Shown: positions 15,583 through 25,798, counted from the stretch's first letter. The stretch: DNA of 64,000 nt from Streptomyces sp. NRRL F-2580 (GCF_000720115.1 NZ_JOIR01000006.1:62001-126000), one strand, 5' to 3'. The notes: generated by a model from the sequence alone, not told the origin. Program-made: numbers and translations.

Positions 15583-18027
15583 ATGAAGGGCGATGCCGCA
15601 CCTGCGGGCGAGGGCGCCGGGCCCGAGCTGCTGGCGCTCGCCAAGGTGGTGGCCAGGCTGCGATCGGAGGTCGCGGACCTGGAGGGCGTGGCCGCGACCA
15701 CGGCCGTCGTGGAGCGGGCCAAGGGCGTCCTGATGGCCCGGTCGGGCGTATCCGCCGACACGGCCCACGAGATCCTGCTCGGCCAGGCCGGTGCGGGGGG
15801 CCGCACCCTTCTGGAGGAGTGCTGGCTGACCCTGGGGCAGATCCCCTCGAACCCTCCGCCCGCAACCGCGACCGCACCCGCCGCCGCGCCCGCCACCCGC
15901 TCGGCCGACGCGGGGAGCGAACCGGCCACCGCGGCCTTCGGCTCCGGGCGCCGGCTCGTCGGCAGTCGCGCAGGTACGGCCGCCCTGCGCCCGCCGCTGG
16001 CCCGGCTCGCCGACGGCCTGGCGGCGGCGCACGGCGGTGACGACGTCGCGGAGCTGCTGCGGACCGTGCTCGGCACCGGGGCCGGTGTGGACGCGGTGTT
16101 GATCTACGCCCTGACGTCCGCCGGAAACCTGGAACTGGTCGGCCATGCCGGCATCGACGACGTGCTGGCCGAGCGGTGGCGCCACATCCCCCCGCTCGCG
16201 GGCGTGGCCGCCCACGAGGCGGTCACCGGGCGCCGGGCCCTGTGGCTGGAGGATCCGTCGCAGGACGCCCGCCACTACCTGCTGATCGGGGACGCGACGG
16301 ACCGGTGGCACTCCCGCGCCTGGATCCCCGTCCCCGCCGACGGACCCCCGGACAAGGCCATCGGCTTCCTGCGGACGCGGTGGGGGCCCTTCCCCTCCGA
16401 CATCCGGGCACTGCTGCGGCGGGCGGCCCGGTTGTGCGCCGGCCCGCTGGGGATGCCGGAGCGGCCCCGCGACCCCGAAGGCGAGCCGGCGGACGTGGAC
16501 GTGGCCTCCGCCCAGCGGATGCTGGACGCGCTGGCCGGGCCCGCGATCCTGCTCACGCCCCTGCGCTCGGAGACCGGCGAGGTGGAGGACTACCGCATCG
16601 ACGCGGCCGCGCCCGAGTCGGTGGACGTCGCCGGGCGGCGCGGCAAGGAGCTGGTCGGCCGCCGGGTCCTGGAGACGTACCCGACCGTGGTGGGCACCGC
16701 GCTGTGGGACGGGTACCTGGAGACGCTCACGACGGGAACGGCGTACGAGGGCGAGCCCTTCACCTACGAGGAGGTGGTCGCCGGTGTCCCGCAGCAGTCC
16801 GTCTACTCGGTCAGGGCTTCCAGGCTGGGAGACCGGCTGGTCGTGTCCTGGATCCGCCATGACACGAGCGAGCGCGAGGCACGGCGGCTGGCCGACATGC
16901 AGCGGCTGGGCAACCTCGGCTGGGCCGGATGGAACCTGGCGGCGGACACGATCACCTGGTCCGATCAGGTCTACGCCATCTTCGACCGCGACCCCCGCCA
17001 CGGGCCGATGGCACTGGAGGAACTGCCGCGGCACGCCGTCCCCGACGACCTGCCCAAGCTGGGCACCGCCCTGCGGCAGCTGCTCGGCGAGGGGGAGCCC
17101 GTCGACCAGCCGTTCCGGATCACGACCGCGGACGGCGTACGTCACCTGCGGCTCGTCGCCGAGGCCCAGACGGACGCGGACGGCACACCGGTGGAGGTGC
17201 ACGGCTTCTTCCAGGACCTCAGCGCGCAGCGCGGCGTCGAGCTCGCACTGCGCGAGAGCGAGCGGGCCGTCCTCCTCCAGCGCGGCATGCTCCAGGCCGA
17301 ACGGGCGCTCGCCGCGAGCCTCCAGGACACCCTGCTGCCGATCCCCGAGCAGTCCCTGGAACTGGCCGGCCTGCGCATCGACGTCGCGTACGTCCCGGCC
17401 GACCGAGGGGTCAACGTCGGCGGCGACTGGTACAGCGCCATCGAACTGCCGGACGGCAGCGCCCTCTTCGTCGTCGGGGACGTGGCCGGGCACGGTCTGG
17501 CCGCCGTCGGCACGATGGCCCAGCTGCGGTTCACCACGAAGGGCATGACGATCACCGGCTCGCCCCTGCCCGACGTACTGCGCCGGCTCAACACCCTCCT
17601 GCTCCACACCGCCACGGACCCGTCCGCCACCGCGACCGCCACCATGGTCATGGGCCGCTACCAGCCCTGGGACCGGCGCCTGACCTGGGTACGGGCCGGC
17701 CACCTGCCCCCCTTGCTGGTCCGCGGCGGTCGGGCGAGCTTCCTCGAACAGCCGCGGGGCAACCTCCTCGGCGCGACCTTCGACGCCTCCTACGGCCAGG
17801 CCGTCCTCGACCTGATGCCCGGCGACCGCCTGCTGTTCTACACGGACGGACTCGTGGAGGAACCGGGCGAGGACATCGGCGTCGGACTCGACCGGCTCGC
17901 CACGTCCACCCTGCGGCTTCTCCGGGCGGGACGCGGCGAAACCCTCGCCCGGACGCTCGCCGCACTGTGCCCGGGCAACCGCGACGACATCTGCGTCCTC
18001 GACGTCCACGTCCCGGACGACCCGTGA
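15583..18027 (+). CDS. ANTAR-GAF-PAS-PP2C (SpoIIE-type) phosphatase
   Basis: An 814-residue cytoplasmic sensor phosphatase. The N-terminus (about 13-80) has an ANTAR-like helical signature (AATTAVVERAKGVLMARSGV). A GAF domain spans about 135-290, two PAS-like domains about 305-560 (the second contains NLGWAGWNLAADTITWSDQV), and a SpoIIE/RsbU PP2C domain about 595-812 (GGDWYSAIEL, VVGDVAGHGLAA, YTDGLVEE, DDICVLDV). The PP2C domain should dephosphorylate STAS antagonists, plausibly the one encoded 135 bp downstream. The ATG has AAGGA immediately adjacent, a poor spacing, so the start is less certain than the domains. Confidence 0.87.
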   Translation: MKGDAAPAGEGAGPELLALAKVVARLRSEVADLEGVAATTAVVERAKGVLMARSGVSADTAHEILLGQAGAGGRTLLEECWLTLGQIPSNPPPATATAPAAAPATRSADAGSEPATAAFGSGRRLVGSRAGTAALRPPLARLADGLAAAHGGDDVAELLRTVLGTGAGVDAVLIYALTSAGNLELVGHAGIDDVLAERWRHIPPLAGVAAHEAVTGRRALWLEDPSQDARHYLLIGDATDRWHSRAWIPVPADGPPDKAIGFLRTRWGPFPSDIRALLRRAARLCAGPLGMPERPRDPEGEPADVDVASAQRMLDALAGPAILLTPLRSETGEVEDYRIDAAAPESVDVAGRRGKELVGRRVLETYPTVVGTALWDGYLETLTTGTAYEGEPFTYEEVVAGVPQQSVYSVRASRLGDRLVVSWIRHDTSEREARRLADMQRLGNLGWAGWNLAADTITWSDQVYAIFDRDPRHGPMALEELPRHAVPDDLPKLGTALRQLLGEGEPVDQPFRITTADGVRHLRLVAEAQTDADGTPVEVHGFFQDLSAQRGVELALRESERAVLLQRGMLQAERALAASLQDTLLPIPEQSLELAGLRIDVAYVPADRGVNVGGDWYSAIELPDGSALFVVGDVAGHGLAAVGTMAQLRFTTKGMTITGSPLPDVLRRLNTLLLHTATDPSATATATMVMGRYQPWDRRLTWVRAGHLPPLLVRGGRASFLEQPRGNLLGATFDASYGQAVLDLMPGDRLLFYTDGLVEEPGEDIGVGLDRLATSTLRLLRAGRGETLARTLAALCPGNRDDICVLDVHVPDDP

Positions 18028-18161
18028 TCCGGCCCACGGGGCGCGGCCAGGCCACGGCGCCGACCGGCGCTCCGTGCCCGGGCCGCAGGCTTGGACGGCA
18101 GCCGACGGGGTAGGCGCGCTGTACCCCGAAAATCCCGGACGGGAGAGGGAGTGTGTGCCTG

Positions 18162-18524
18162 ATGTCCACGGCGAACGGAGAACGATTCACCGTCGAGGCG
18201 CGGTCCCTCGAGGGGGCCACGGTCCTGGCCATGACGGGGGAACTCGACCACGACACCGCCGAGCCCTTGCGGCAGGCCCTGGACACCGCCTGGCCCGACG
18301 GCGGGCGGCTGCTCGTCGATCTGACCCGCCTGGACTTCTGCGACTCCACGGGCTTGAACGTGCTGTTGCGCGGCCGGCTCGCCGTACAGGAATCCGGTGG
18401 CACCCTTGAGCTGGTCGGCCTGCACCCACCGGTCGCACGCATGTTCCACATCACGGGGGCGGACCGGCTCTTCCGGCTCCACACGGACGTGGAATCCGCA
18501 CTCGCGACGTCGCAGCACCCGTAG
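18162..18524 (+). CDS. STAS-domain anti-sigma factor antagonist
   Basis: A 120-residue STAS protein with MTGELDHDTAEPLRQAL and phospho-loop FCDSTGLNVLLRG. The canonical Asp-Ser-Thr site is retained, unlike the STAS protein at 1987. It sits between the PP2C phosphatase and an RsbW-like kinase, 12 bp upstream of the latter. That is a textbook phosphatase-antagonist-kinase arrangement. ATG at 18162 is preferred, with GGGAGAGGGA about 11 bases upstream. GTG at 18153 is possible. Confidence 0.88.
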   Translation: MSTANGERFTVEARSLEGATVLAMTGELDHDTAEPLRQALDTAWPDGGRLLVDLTRLDFCDSTGLNVLLRGRLAVQESGGTLELVGLHPPVARMFHITGADRLFRLHTDVESALATSQHP

Positions 18525-18536
18525 GGAGGAGCACCG

Positions 18537-18977
18537 ATGGACGCGGGCCGGTCGCCGGAGCTGACCCGGCTCCTCGTGCTGCACGAGGCCGCGCACGCGG
18601 TCACCCGGTGCCGCGACTTCACGCGCCGGGCCCTCACGGACTGGCGCTGGCCGCCGGGACCCGTGGAGGAGGGCACCCCCGGGGCAGACGTCACCGACGA
18701 CGTCCTGCTCCTGGTGTCCGAAGTCGTGGCCAACGCCTGCCTGCACGCGGGCGGCCCCACGTCCCTGGCGCTGCGCTGTACGAGCGAGCGGCTGCGGATC
18801 GAGGTGACGGACGCGAGCCCCGCCGCACCACGGGCCACGCACCGGGCCGACCCGTCCCGGCCCGGAGGCCACGGCCTCCTCATCGTGGAACGGCTGGCCC
18901 GCGACTGGGGCTGGAGTCCGGTGGGCGGCATCGGCAAGTGCGTATGGGTGGAGATCGGCTCCCCGCCGGGGGTGTGA
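18537..18977 (+). CDS. RsbW-like anti-sigma factor ATP-binding protein
   Basis: A 146-residue HATPase_c_2 protein with N-box LLLVSEVVANACLHAGG and RPGGHGLLIVERLARDWGW. Shared blocks (RDFTRRALTDWRW) make it a third, more distant paralogue of the proteins at 3395 and 13417. ATG follows GGAGGAG. It is co-directional with the STAS antagonist and PP2C genes, so the three probably form one switch acting on a SigB-type factor, possibly the one at 1051. Confidence 0.87.
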   Translation: MDAGRSPELTRLLVLHEAAHAVTRCRDFTRRALTDWRWPPGPVEEGTPGADVTDDVLLLVSEVVANACLHAGGPTSLALRCTSERLRIEVTDASPAAPRATHRADPSRPGGHGLLIVERLARDWGWSPVGGIGKCVWVEIGSPPGV

Positions 18978-19174
18978 ACTCGAATTCACCGGTCCGTGCG
19001 GGTCCGTCAGTGAAACGTATGGACTCGGCCCGATGCCGTAAAGGTCCCGTCAGGGGGTGGCCGGGGTGGCCGCGAGTGCGTACCGGCGGGGATAGCTTCG
19101 GTGTCGCGCCCCGGACTGCCTCCCCGCATCCCGGGGCCCCCAGCCGCCACTCGTGGTTCCTGTGGGAGGGCCTC

Positions 19175-19546
19175 ATGTGTTTGTTCCAGTACGACGACGA
19201 CCCGGAGCCTGAAGAACGCGTCCCGGCCGGGCCCCTGTACGTGCCGGTCCTGCCGGGAAGGGCGGAAGTGGCGGTACGCCTGTTCCGCACCCCGCTGGGA
19301 GCACGTACCGCCGTGGGCTTCACCAGTGCGGGGCGGCTGGCCGCGACGCTCGGCGCCGGCCAGCGCTGGATCCGGCTCTCCGAGTCCGCGCTCCGCGCGA
19401 TGGCCGAACCGATCGGGGCGCCGTTGCTGACCGTCGACCCGACCCTCACCGCGCCGGCGGTGGCCGGGACGCCGACGGGGGCCGCGACCGGGGCGGTCGC
19501 CGCTACGGTCCCGCAGGCTCCCGGGACCGTTGCCCGGACCGTCTGA
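19175..19546 (+). CDS. SAV_915-family protein
   Basis: A 123-residue protein opening MCLFQYDDDPEPEERVPAGP, with a conserved core (LYVPVLPG, AVRLFRTPLGARTAVGFTSA, RLAATLGAGQRWIRLSESAL). This resembles the SAV_915 family of Streptomyces, which has no known function. GGGAGGG precedes the ATG. The last 30 residues are Ala/Thr/Val repeats and look degenerate. They end where a lysA-like remnant begins in another frame, so the 3' end may have been altered by a rearrangement. Confidence 0.72.
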   Translation: MCLFQYDDDPEPEERVPAGPLYVPVLPGRAEVAVRLFRTPLGARTAVGFTSAGRLAATLGAGQRWIRLSESALRAMAEPIGAPLLTVDPTLTAPAVAGTPTGAATGAVAATVPQAPGTVARTV

Positions 19547-19818
19547 TCGGCCGTCACTCCACGGCCGAGGCCTGCACGGCGACGCTCGTCGGCCGGCACT
19601 GCGAGGCCGGGGACGTGCTCGCCGCCGAGGTGGAGCTGCCGGGCGACATCCACCCCGGTGACCGGCTCGCCGTACCGGTGGCCGGCGCGTACCAGCTGTC
19701 CGTGGCCTCCGGTTACAACATGGTGGGGCGTCCCCCGGTGGTCGCCGTCCACGAGGGCGCGTGCCGTTTGCTGATCAGGCGCGAGACGCTGGACGACTTC
19801 CGCAGCCGGGACATCGGC
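19537..19818 (+). pseudogene. 3' remnant of a diaminopimelate decarboxylase (lysA)-like gene
   Basis: Reading in the frame of 19537, the translation contains LVGRHCEAGDVLAAEVELPG, then HPGDRLAVPVAGAYQLSVAS, GYNMVGRPPVVAVHEG and LLIRRETLDDFRSRDIG. These are the hallmark C-terminal motifs of LysA: the Cys-Glu active-site pair and the GAYQLSMASGYN-type Tyr region. Only the last 90 or so of roughly 450 residues remain. There is no PLP-binding N-terminal half, and the frame runs past the normal end to 19899. It overlaps the SAV_915 stop. A GTG at 19615 could start a 94-residue product, but it would lack PLP-binding residues. Confidence 0.75.
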
Positions 19819-19858
19819 CGCGAGCCCGCCTCTTGCGGACCGTCCCTTCGGCCCGTAC

Positions 19859-20032
19859 CTACGGTTGGTAGACGAGCTCGATCACCATGGCGGCGATGAG
19901 GGCCCAGACGCCGATGCCGAGCAGCCACAGGGCGTCGAGGGCGGCGCCGGTGGTGATGACGGCGAGGCCGGCCGCCGCGAGGGCGAGTACGGTCCGGCGG
20001 ACGGTGCGGTCGGAGCGCGAGCGAGTGGTCAC
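19859..20032 (-). CDS. small two-span membrane protein
   Basis: A 57-residue hydrophobic protein: basic N-terminus (TTRSRSDRTVRRT) followed by two membrane spans (LALAAAGLAVITTGAAL and WLLGIGVWALIAAMVIELVY). GTG at 20032 is chosen because the longer frame to 20107 adds only unstructured residues. The ribosome-binding site is weak (GGGATT). No family is recognised. It is convergent with the lysA remnant. Confidence 0.5.
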   Translation of the reverse strand: MTTRSRSDRTVRRTVLALAAAGLAVITTGAALDALWLLGIGVWALIAAMVIELVYQP

Positions 20033-20107
20033 GCCAGTGAGAATCCCGCCGGGCCTTCGCCGTGGCGAGGGTCCGGCGGGATTCCTGTCGGCATGCACGC
20101 GTTCCAT

Positions 20108-20462
20108 ACGCGGTGGTGGGAGCGGCGTCAGGCGTCCGTCAAAAGGTGGCGCCCCGTGTTGCCGACCCGCACCCGGGCCGCCCCCTGGCGCCCGAGGAAG
20201 CCCGCCAGGTGGCCGTCACGCCGGCCGCTCAGGCCGGCGCCGCCCTGGACCCGGCCGGCCTGCCCCACCAGGCCTGATCGCCGGAGGACGACCCCCGCCG
20301 CGTCAGGGGTGGCGTCAAGGGTTCCGTGCCCACTGGACGTACGTGGGTGCCCCGACAACGCGGCGCGGTGCGGTGCCGGGCGGCGCGGGTCAGGCAAGAT
20401 CCGAAAGAGACGGCCTAAGGTGTCGTGGGACTGGCCAGACCGATGCGAGGCGAGGAGATCCG
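20108..20462. other. 355-bp gap upstream of dhaL; holds a coding-like tail at 20158-20277
   Basis: No complete gene is seen. On the plus strand, 20158-20277 has almost exclusive G/C at third positions and encodes ADPHPGRPLAPEEARQVAVT, then PAAQAGAALDPAGLP and a TGA stop. It looks like the C-terminus of a lost gene that I cannot identify. It does not look like the end of DhaK. The rest (20278-20462) must contain the dhaLM promoter. Confidence 0.4.
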
Positions 20463-21077
20463 GTGCGCGACACAGACTTCTTCCGGCGCTGGATGGCGGC
20501 CGCCGCGGCCGCGGTCGAGCGGGAGGCGGACCGGCTGACGGAGCTCGACTCCCCCATCGGGGACGCCGACCACGGCAGCAACCTGCTCCGCGGGTTCAGG
20601 GCGGTGCTCCCGGCTCTGGAGGCGGAGGACCCGGGGGCGCCGGGCGAGGTGCTGCAGCTGGCCGGGAGGACGCTCATCTCGACGGTCGGCGGCGCCTCGG
20701 GGCCCCTCTACGGGACGCTGCTGCGGCGCACCGGCAAGGCGCTCGGGGAGGCGGCCGAGGTCTCCGACGCCGAGCTGCGCGAGGCCCTGGACGCGGGGGT
20801 GGCCGCGGTGGCGCAGCTGGGCGGGGCGGCGCCGGGTGACAAGACGATGCTGGACGCGCTCGTGCCGGGGGTGGCCGCGCTGAGCACCTCGTACCGGGCG
20901 GCCGCGGAGGCGGCGGAGAACGGGGCGCTGGCGACGGTTCCGCTGCAGGCGCGCAAGGGCCGGGCCAGCTACCTGGGCGAGCGGAGCATCGGGCACCAGG
21001 ATCCGGGCGCGACCTCGTCGGCGTTGTTGCTCCGGGCGCTGGCGGACGTGGCGGACCCGGGCGAGGACGCGGCATGA
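20463..21077 (+). CDS. dhaL: DhaL, ADP-binding subunit of PTS-type dihydroxyacetone kinase
   Basis: A 204-residue Dak2-domain protein. Nucleotide/metal motifs are LDSPIGDADHGSNLLRGF, GGASGPLYGTLLRR and PGDKTMLDAL, with late GRASYLGERSIGHQDPGA. It phosphorylates DHA bound to DhaK using a phosphate relayed through DhaM. GTG at 20463 follows GCGAGGAGATCC. It overlaps dhaM by ATGA. The expected upstream dhaK is absent from the window, so the operon is incomplete or DhaK is encoded elsewhere. Confidence 0.9.
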   Translation: MRDTDFFRRWMAAAAAAVEREADRLTELDSPIGDADHGSNLLRGFRAVLPALEAEDPGAPGEVLQLAGRTLISTVGGASGPLYGTLLRRTGKALGEAAEVSDAELREALDAGVAAVAQLGGAAPGDKTMLDALVPGVAALSTSYRAAAEAAENGALATVPLQARKGRASYLGERSIGHQDPGATSSALLLRALADVADPGEDAA

Positions 21078-21511
21078 CCGGCGCGGACGCAGGCGCGGAC
21101 GCGGGTCCGGGCCCGGCCCTGGTGGGCATCGTGCTGGTGTCGCACAGCGCGTCGGTCGCGGAGTCGGTGGCGCAGCTGGCGCGCGGCCTGGCGGCCGGCG
21201 GCCCCCTGGCCCCGGTGGCCGCGGCGGGCGGCACCGCCGCCGACGGGCTCGGCACGAGTGCGGAGCGGATCGTCGCGGCCGCGCGGGAGGTGGACCGGGG
21301 CGCCGGGGTCGCGCTGCTGGCGGACCTGGGCAGCTCGGTCCTGACGGTGAAGTCCCTGCTGCTGGACGACGAACTCCCGCCGGACTCCCGGCTGGTGGAC
21401 GCCCCCTTCGTGGAGGGCGCGGTGGCCGCAGTGGTGGCCGCCTCCAGCGGCCTCCCCGTCCAGGAAGTGGCCTCGGCGGCCACCGAGGCGTACACGTACC
21501 GCAAGACCTGA
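21074..21511 (+). CDS. dhaM: DhaM, EIIA-type phosphoryl carrier of dihydroxyacetone kinase
   Basis: A 145-residue EIIA-mannose-like protein with the phosphorylatable His in GIVLVSHSASVAESVAQLAR and a conserved VALLADLGSSVLTVKSLL segment. It accepts phosphate from HPr and passes it to DhaL-bound ADP. ATGA overlap with dhaL indicates translational coupling. Only the EIIA domain is present, with no fused HPr/EI parts, as is usual in actinobacteria. Confidence 0.88.
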   Translation: MTGADAGADAGPGPALVGIVLVSHSASVAESVAQLARGLAAGGPLAPVAAAGGTAADGLGTSAERIVAAAREVDRGAGVALLADLGSSVLTVKSLLLDDELPPDSRLVDAPFVEGAVAAVVAASSGLPVQEVASAATEAYTYRKT

Positions 21512-21515
21512 CCGT

Positions 21516-21532
21516 CCGGACCGCGGGTCCGG
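21516..21532 (+). terminator. hairpin after dhaM
   Basis: Arms CCGGACC and GGTCCGG with a GCG loop lie 5 bp after the dhaM stop. It is a short but GC-rich stem in the expected place. Confidence 0.45.
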
Positions 21533-21616
21533 GGGTCAGGGGGTCGGGGTTCCGCGCCGGCGGCCGGGCCCGTACCGCCGGACCGCCACACCGCCGGACC
21601 GCCCCACCGCCGGAGG

Positions 21617-22009
21617 CTACGGGCGGCCCCGCAGGGATTCGATCTCGCGCCGTTCGCGCTTCGTCGGGCGGCCGGCACCGCGGTCGCGGATGCCGACCAC
21701 GGCGGCCTCGACGGGGGTCGGCGGCGGCGGGCTCTTGTCGATCATGCATTCCGCGGCGACGGGAGCGCCCACCCGCTTGGACACGGGCCGCTTCACCACC
21801 ACGATCCGCTCGCGCCCCGCGTGGAAGAGCCGTACCTCGTCACCCGCGCGCACCGCCTGCGCCGGCTTCGCGCGCTCCCCGTTGACCTTCACATGGCCCG
21901 CCCGGCAGGCGGTCGCCGCGATCGAGCGGGTCTTCGTCAGACGCACGGACCAGATCCACGCGTCGACCCGCACCGTGCCCGGATCCGTTCCCGATACCTC
22001 ATCAGCCAT
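21617..22009 (-). CDS. S4-domain RNA-binding protein (Hsp15-like)
   Basis: A 130-residue protein with an S4 domain in residues about 14-75 (VRVDAWIWSVRLTKTRSIAA, CRAGHVKVNGERAKPAQAVR, AGDEVRLFHAGRERIVVVKR) and a basic tail (GRPTKRERREIESLRGRP). The family includes Hsp15/HslR, which binds 50S subunits carrying nascent chains. It is a single gene convergent with dhaM. Its start ATG lies 132 bp from the molybdate regulator on the other strand. Confidence 0.88.
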   Translation of the reverse strand: MADEVSGTDPGTVRVDAWIWSVRLTKTRSIAATACRAGHVKVNGERAKPAQAVRAGDEVRLFHAGRERIVVVKRPVSKRVGAPVAAECMIDKSPPPPTPVEAAVVGIRDRGAGRPTKRERREIESLRGRP

Positions 22010-22106
22010 GCCCCGACTCTAGCGAGGCGGAGGGGGCGGAGCGGAACGAGTTTTGGCAGATACACCAAGAGGCATGGCATCTGCTATGGAGATGAGCCCA
22101 ACAGGA

Positions 22107-22136
22107 TTGCAAACGCGCCACATATGCACCTACCTT
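22107..22136 (+). promoter_or_regulatory. candidate promoter giving a leaderless molybdate-regulator mRNA
   Basis: TTGCAA (22107-22112) and TACCTT (22131-22136) are separated by 18 bp, and the ATG at 22144 lies 7 bp after the -10. There is no Shine-Dalgarno site before that ATG. The mRNA is therefore predicted to start at or next to the start codon. Confidence 0.45.
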
Positions 22137-22143
22137 GTCGCAC

Positions 22144-22539
22144 ATGCAGTCCTACACCATCGGACAGGCGGCGCGTCTGCTGGGCGTCAGCCCGGATACC
22201 GCGCGCCGCTGGGCCGACGCGGGCCGGGTGGTGACCCATCGCGACGAAGCCGGCCGTCGCCTGATCAGCGGCCGTGACCTCGCGGCCTTCTCCGTCGAGG
22301 TGGGCCAGGGCGCACACGCGGAGGACGGCGAGCCGTACACCTCGGCACGCAACGCCTTTCCCGGCATCGTCACCGCCGTCAAACTCGGCGACGTGGCCGC
22401 CCAGGTCGAGATCCAGGCAGGTCCCCACCGTCTGGTCTCGCTGCTCACCCGTGAGGCCGTCGAGGAGCTCGGGCTGGAGGTCGGCATGCAGGCCACCGCC
22501 CGCGTGAAGTCCACCAGCGTGCACATCGACCGCACCTGA
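22144..22539 (+). CDS. MerR-type HTH / TOBE (Mop) molybdate-responsive regulator
   Basis: A 131-residue protein. The N-terminal excisionase/MerR-type helix-turn-helix is TIGQAARLLGVSPDTARRWA (residues about 5-25), and a single TOBE/Mop domain follows (ARNAFPGIVTAVKLGDVAAQ, VEIQAGPHRLVSLLTREAVE). Mop domains bind molybdate or tungstate, so it should sense molybdate and control the downstream modA and modBC genes, 162 bp away and co-directional. The architecture differs from E. coli ModE but is common in actinobacteria. The start is supported by the promoter position rather than a ribosome-binding site. Confidence 0.85.
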   Translation: MQSYTIGQAARLLGVSPDTARRWADAGRVVTHRDEAGRRLISGRDLAAFSVEVGQGAHAEDGEPYTSARNAFPGIVTAVKLGDVAAQVEIQAGPHRLVSLLTREAVEELGLEVGMQATARVKSTSVHIDRT

Positions 22540-22701
22540 AACCCGGACGGCCCCGCCCGCAGGTCGCCGCCGTCCCCCGCGGTCCCCGCACCACCAGCGC
22601 CACCGCACGCCCCCACCCGCTCCGCCCGTCACCGGCGCGGGTCACCACCGCGCGGAACCGGTACCTGCCGGCCGCCGACCCGACCGAGGAGCCCCCCGCT
22701 C

Positions 22702-23514
22702 ATGTTCCCGCCCCTGACCCGCCGCCGCGCCGCGGTCGCCGCGCTGACCGCCGCCCTGCTCGTGCCGCTGGCCGCCTGCGGCACGGCCGACGAGAAGCCC
22801 GCCGCCGGCCCCACGTCCGGCTCGGCCCCGGCCTCCGCCGAGCCCAAGGCCGCGAACCTCACCGTCCTCGCCGCCTCCTCCCTCACCGACGTCTTCAAGA
22901 CGGCGGGTGAGGCGTACCGGAAGGCCCACCCCGGTACGAAGATCACCTTCTCCTTCGCCGGTTCGCAGGAGCTCGCCGCGCAGGTCAAGCAGGGCGCTCC
23001 GGCCGACGCGCTGGTGACCGCCGACACCAAGACCATGGACGGGCTGAAGGCCGAGACCGGCGAGCCCACGGTCATCGCCAAGAACCGCCTGGTCATCGCC
23101 ACCGGCAAGGGCAACCCGTTCAAGGTCGACGAGCTCAGGGACCTCGCCGACGCCAAGCTGAAGGTCGTGCTCGCCGCGCCCGAGGTCCCCGTCGGCCGCT
23201 ACAGCAAGCAGATCCTCGACGCCCAGAAGATCGAGGTGAAGCCGGTCTCCCAGGAGCCCAACGTCCGCGCCGTGCTGAGCAAGGTCGAGCTGGGCGAGGC
23301 CGACGCCGGCCTCGTCTACAAGACCGACTCCGCCAAGTCCGGTGACAAGGTCGTCACGGTGGACATCCCGGACGAGCAGAACGCCGTGGCCTCCTACCCG
23401 GCCGCTGCGCTGAAGCAGTCCAAGAACGCCGAGGCCGCCGCAGCGTTCGTAGCCTGGCTGAGCACCCCCGAGGCCCAGAAGATCCTCCAGGACGCGGGCT
23501 TCCAGAAGGTCTGA
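22702..23514 (+). CDS. modA: ModA, molybdate-binding lipoprotein
   Basis: A 270-residue periplasmic-type binding protein. The lipoprotein signal (RRRAAVAALTAALLVPLAAC) has lipobox LAAC with Cys at about residue 25, followed by a Gly/Ala/Pro linker. The mature domain begins LTVLAASSLTDVFKTAGEAY and contains FSFAGSQELAAQVKQGAPAD and later VLSKVELGEADAGLVYKTD. These are typical ModA molybdate-contact segments. It would be acylated and anchored on the outer face of the membrane to feed ModBC. Confidence 0.93.
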   Translation: MFPPLTRRRAAVAALTAALLVPLAACGTADEKPAAGPTSGSAPASAEPKAANLTVLAASSLTDVFKTAGEAYRKAHPGTKITFSFAGSQELAAQVKQGAPADALVTADTKTMDGLKAETGEPTVIAKNRLVIATGKGNPFKVDELRDLADAKLKVVLAAPEVPVGRYSKQILDAQKIEVKPVSQEPNVRAVLSKVELGEADAGLVYKTDSAKSGDKVVTVDIPDEQNAVASYPAAALKQSKNAEAAAAFVAWLSTPEAQKILQDAGFQKV

Positions 23515-23522
23515 GCGCCGCC

Positions 23523-23548
23523 GGCGTCCGTGTCCGGCGTCCGTGTGA
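23523..23548 (+). repeat. 13-bp tandem duplication after modA
   Basis: GGCGTCCGTGTCC at 23523-23535 is repeated with two changes as GGCGTCCGTGTGA at 23536-23548. It immediately precedes the intergenic hairpin. Confidence 0.6.
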
Positions 23549-23549
23549 C

Positions 23550-23586
23550 GAGGGGCTGTCCGGTCCGGGGGGACAGGCAGCCCCTC
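23550..23586 (+). terminator. hairpin between modA and modBC
   Basis: Outer arms GAGGGGCTG and CAGCCCCTC (9 bp) plus an imperfect inner TGTCC/GGACA pairing. It lies about 35 bp after the modA stop. It could reduce read-through so that the binding protein is made in excess over the membrane components. Confidence 0.5.
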
Positions 23587-23657
23587 TCGGCGTACCCGCG
23601 CGAGTCCGTCCGTACGATCCTTCCCCCGCAGTCCCCCCTCCCCAGCCAGGAACGCCC

Positions 23658-25685
<2,028 letters not shown>

Positions 25686-25798
25686 CGATCGGACGATCGG
25701 ACGATCGGGCCGTCGGGCGGGTCGGGCGGTCGGACCCCTCCGCCCCGCACCCGGACGCGGGCACCGGACCCGAGGGCCCGTCGCGGCGGAGCCGCTGC

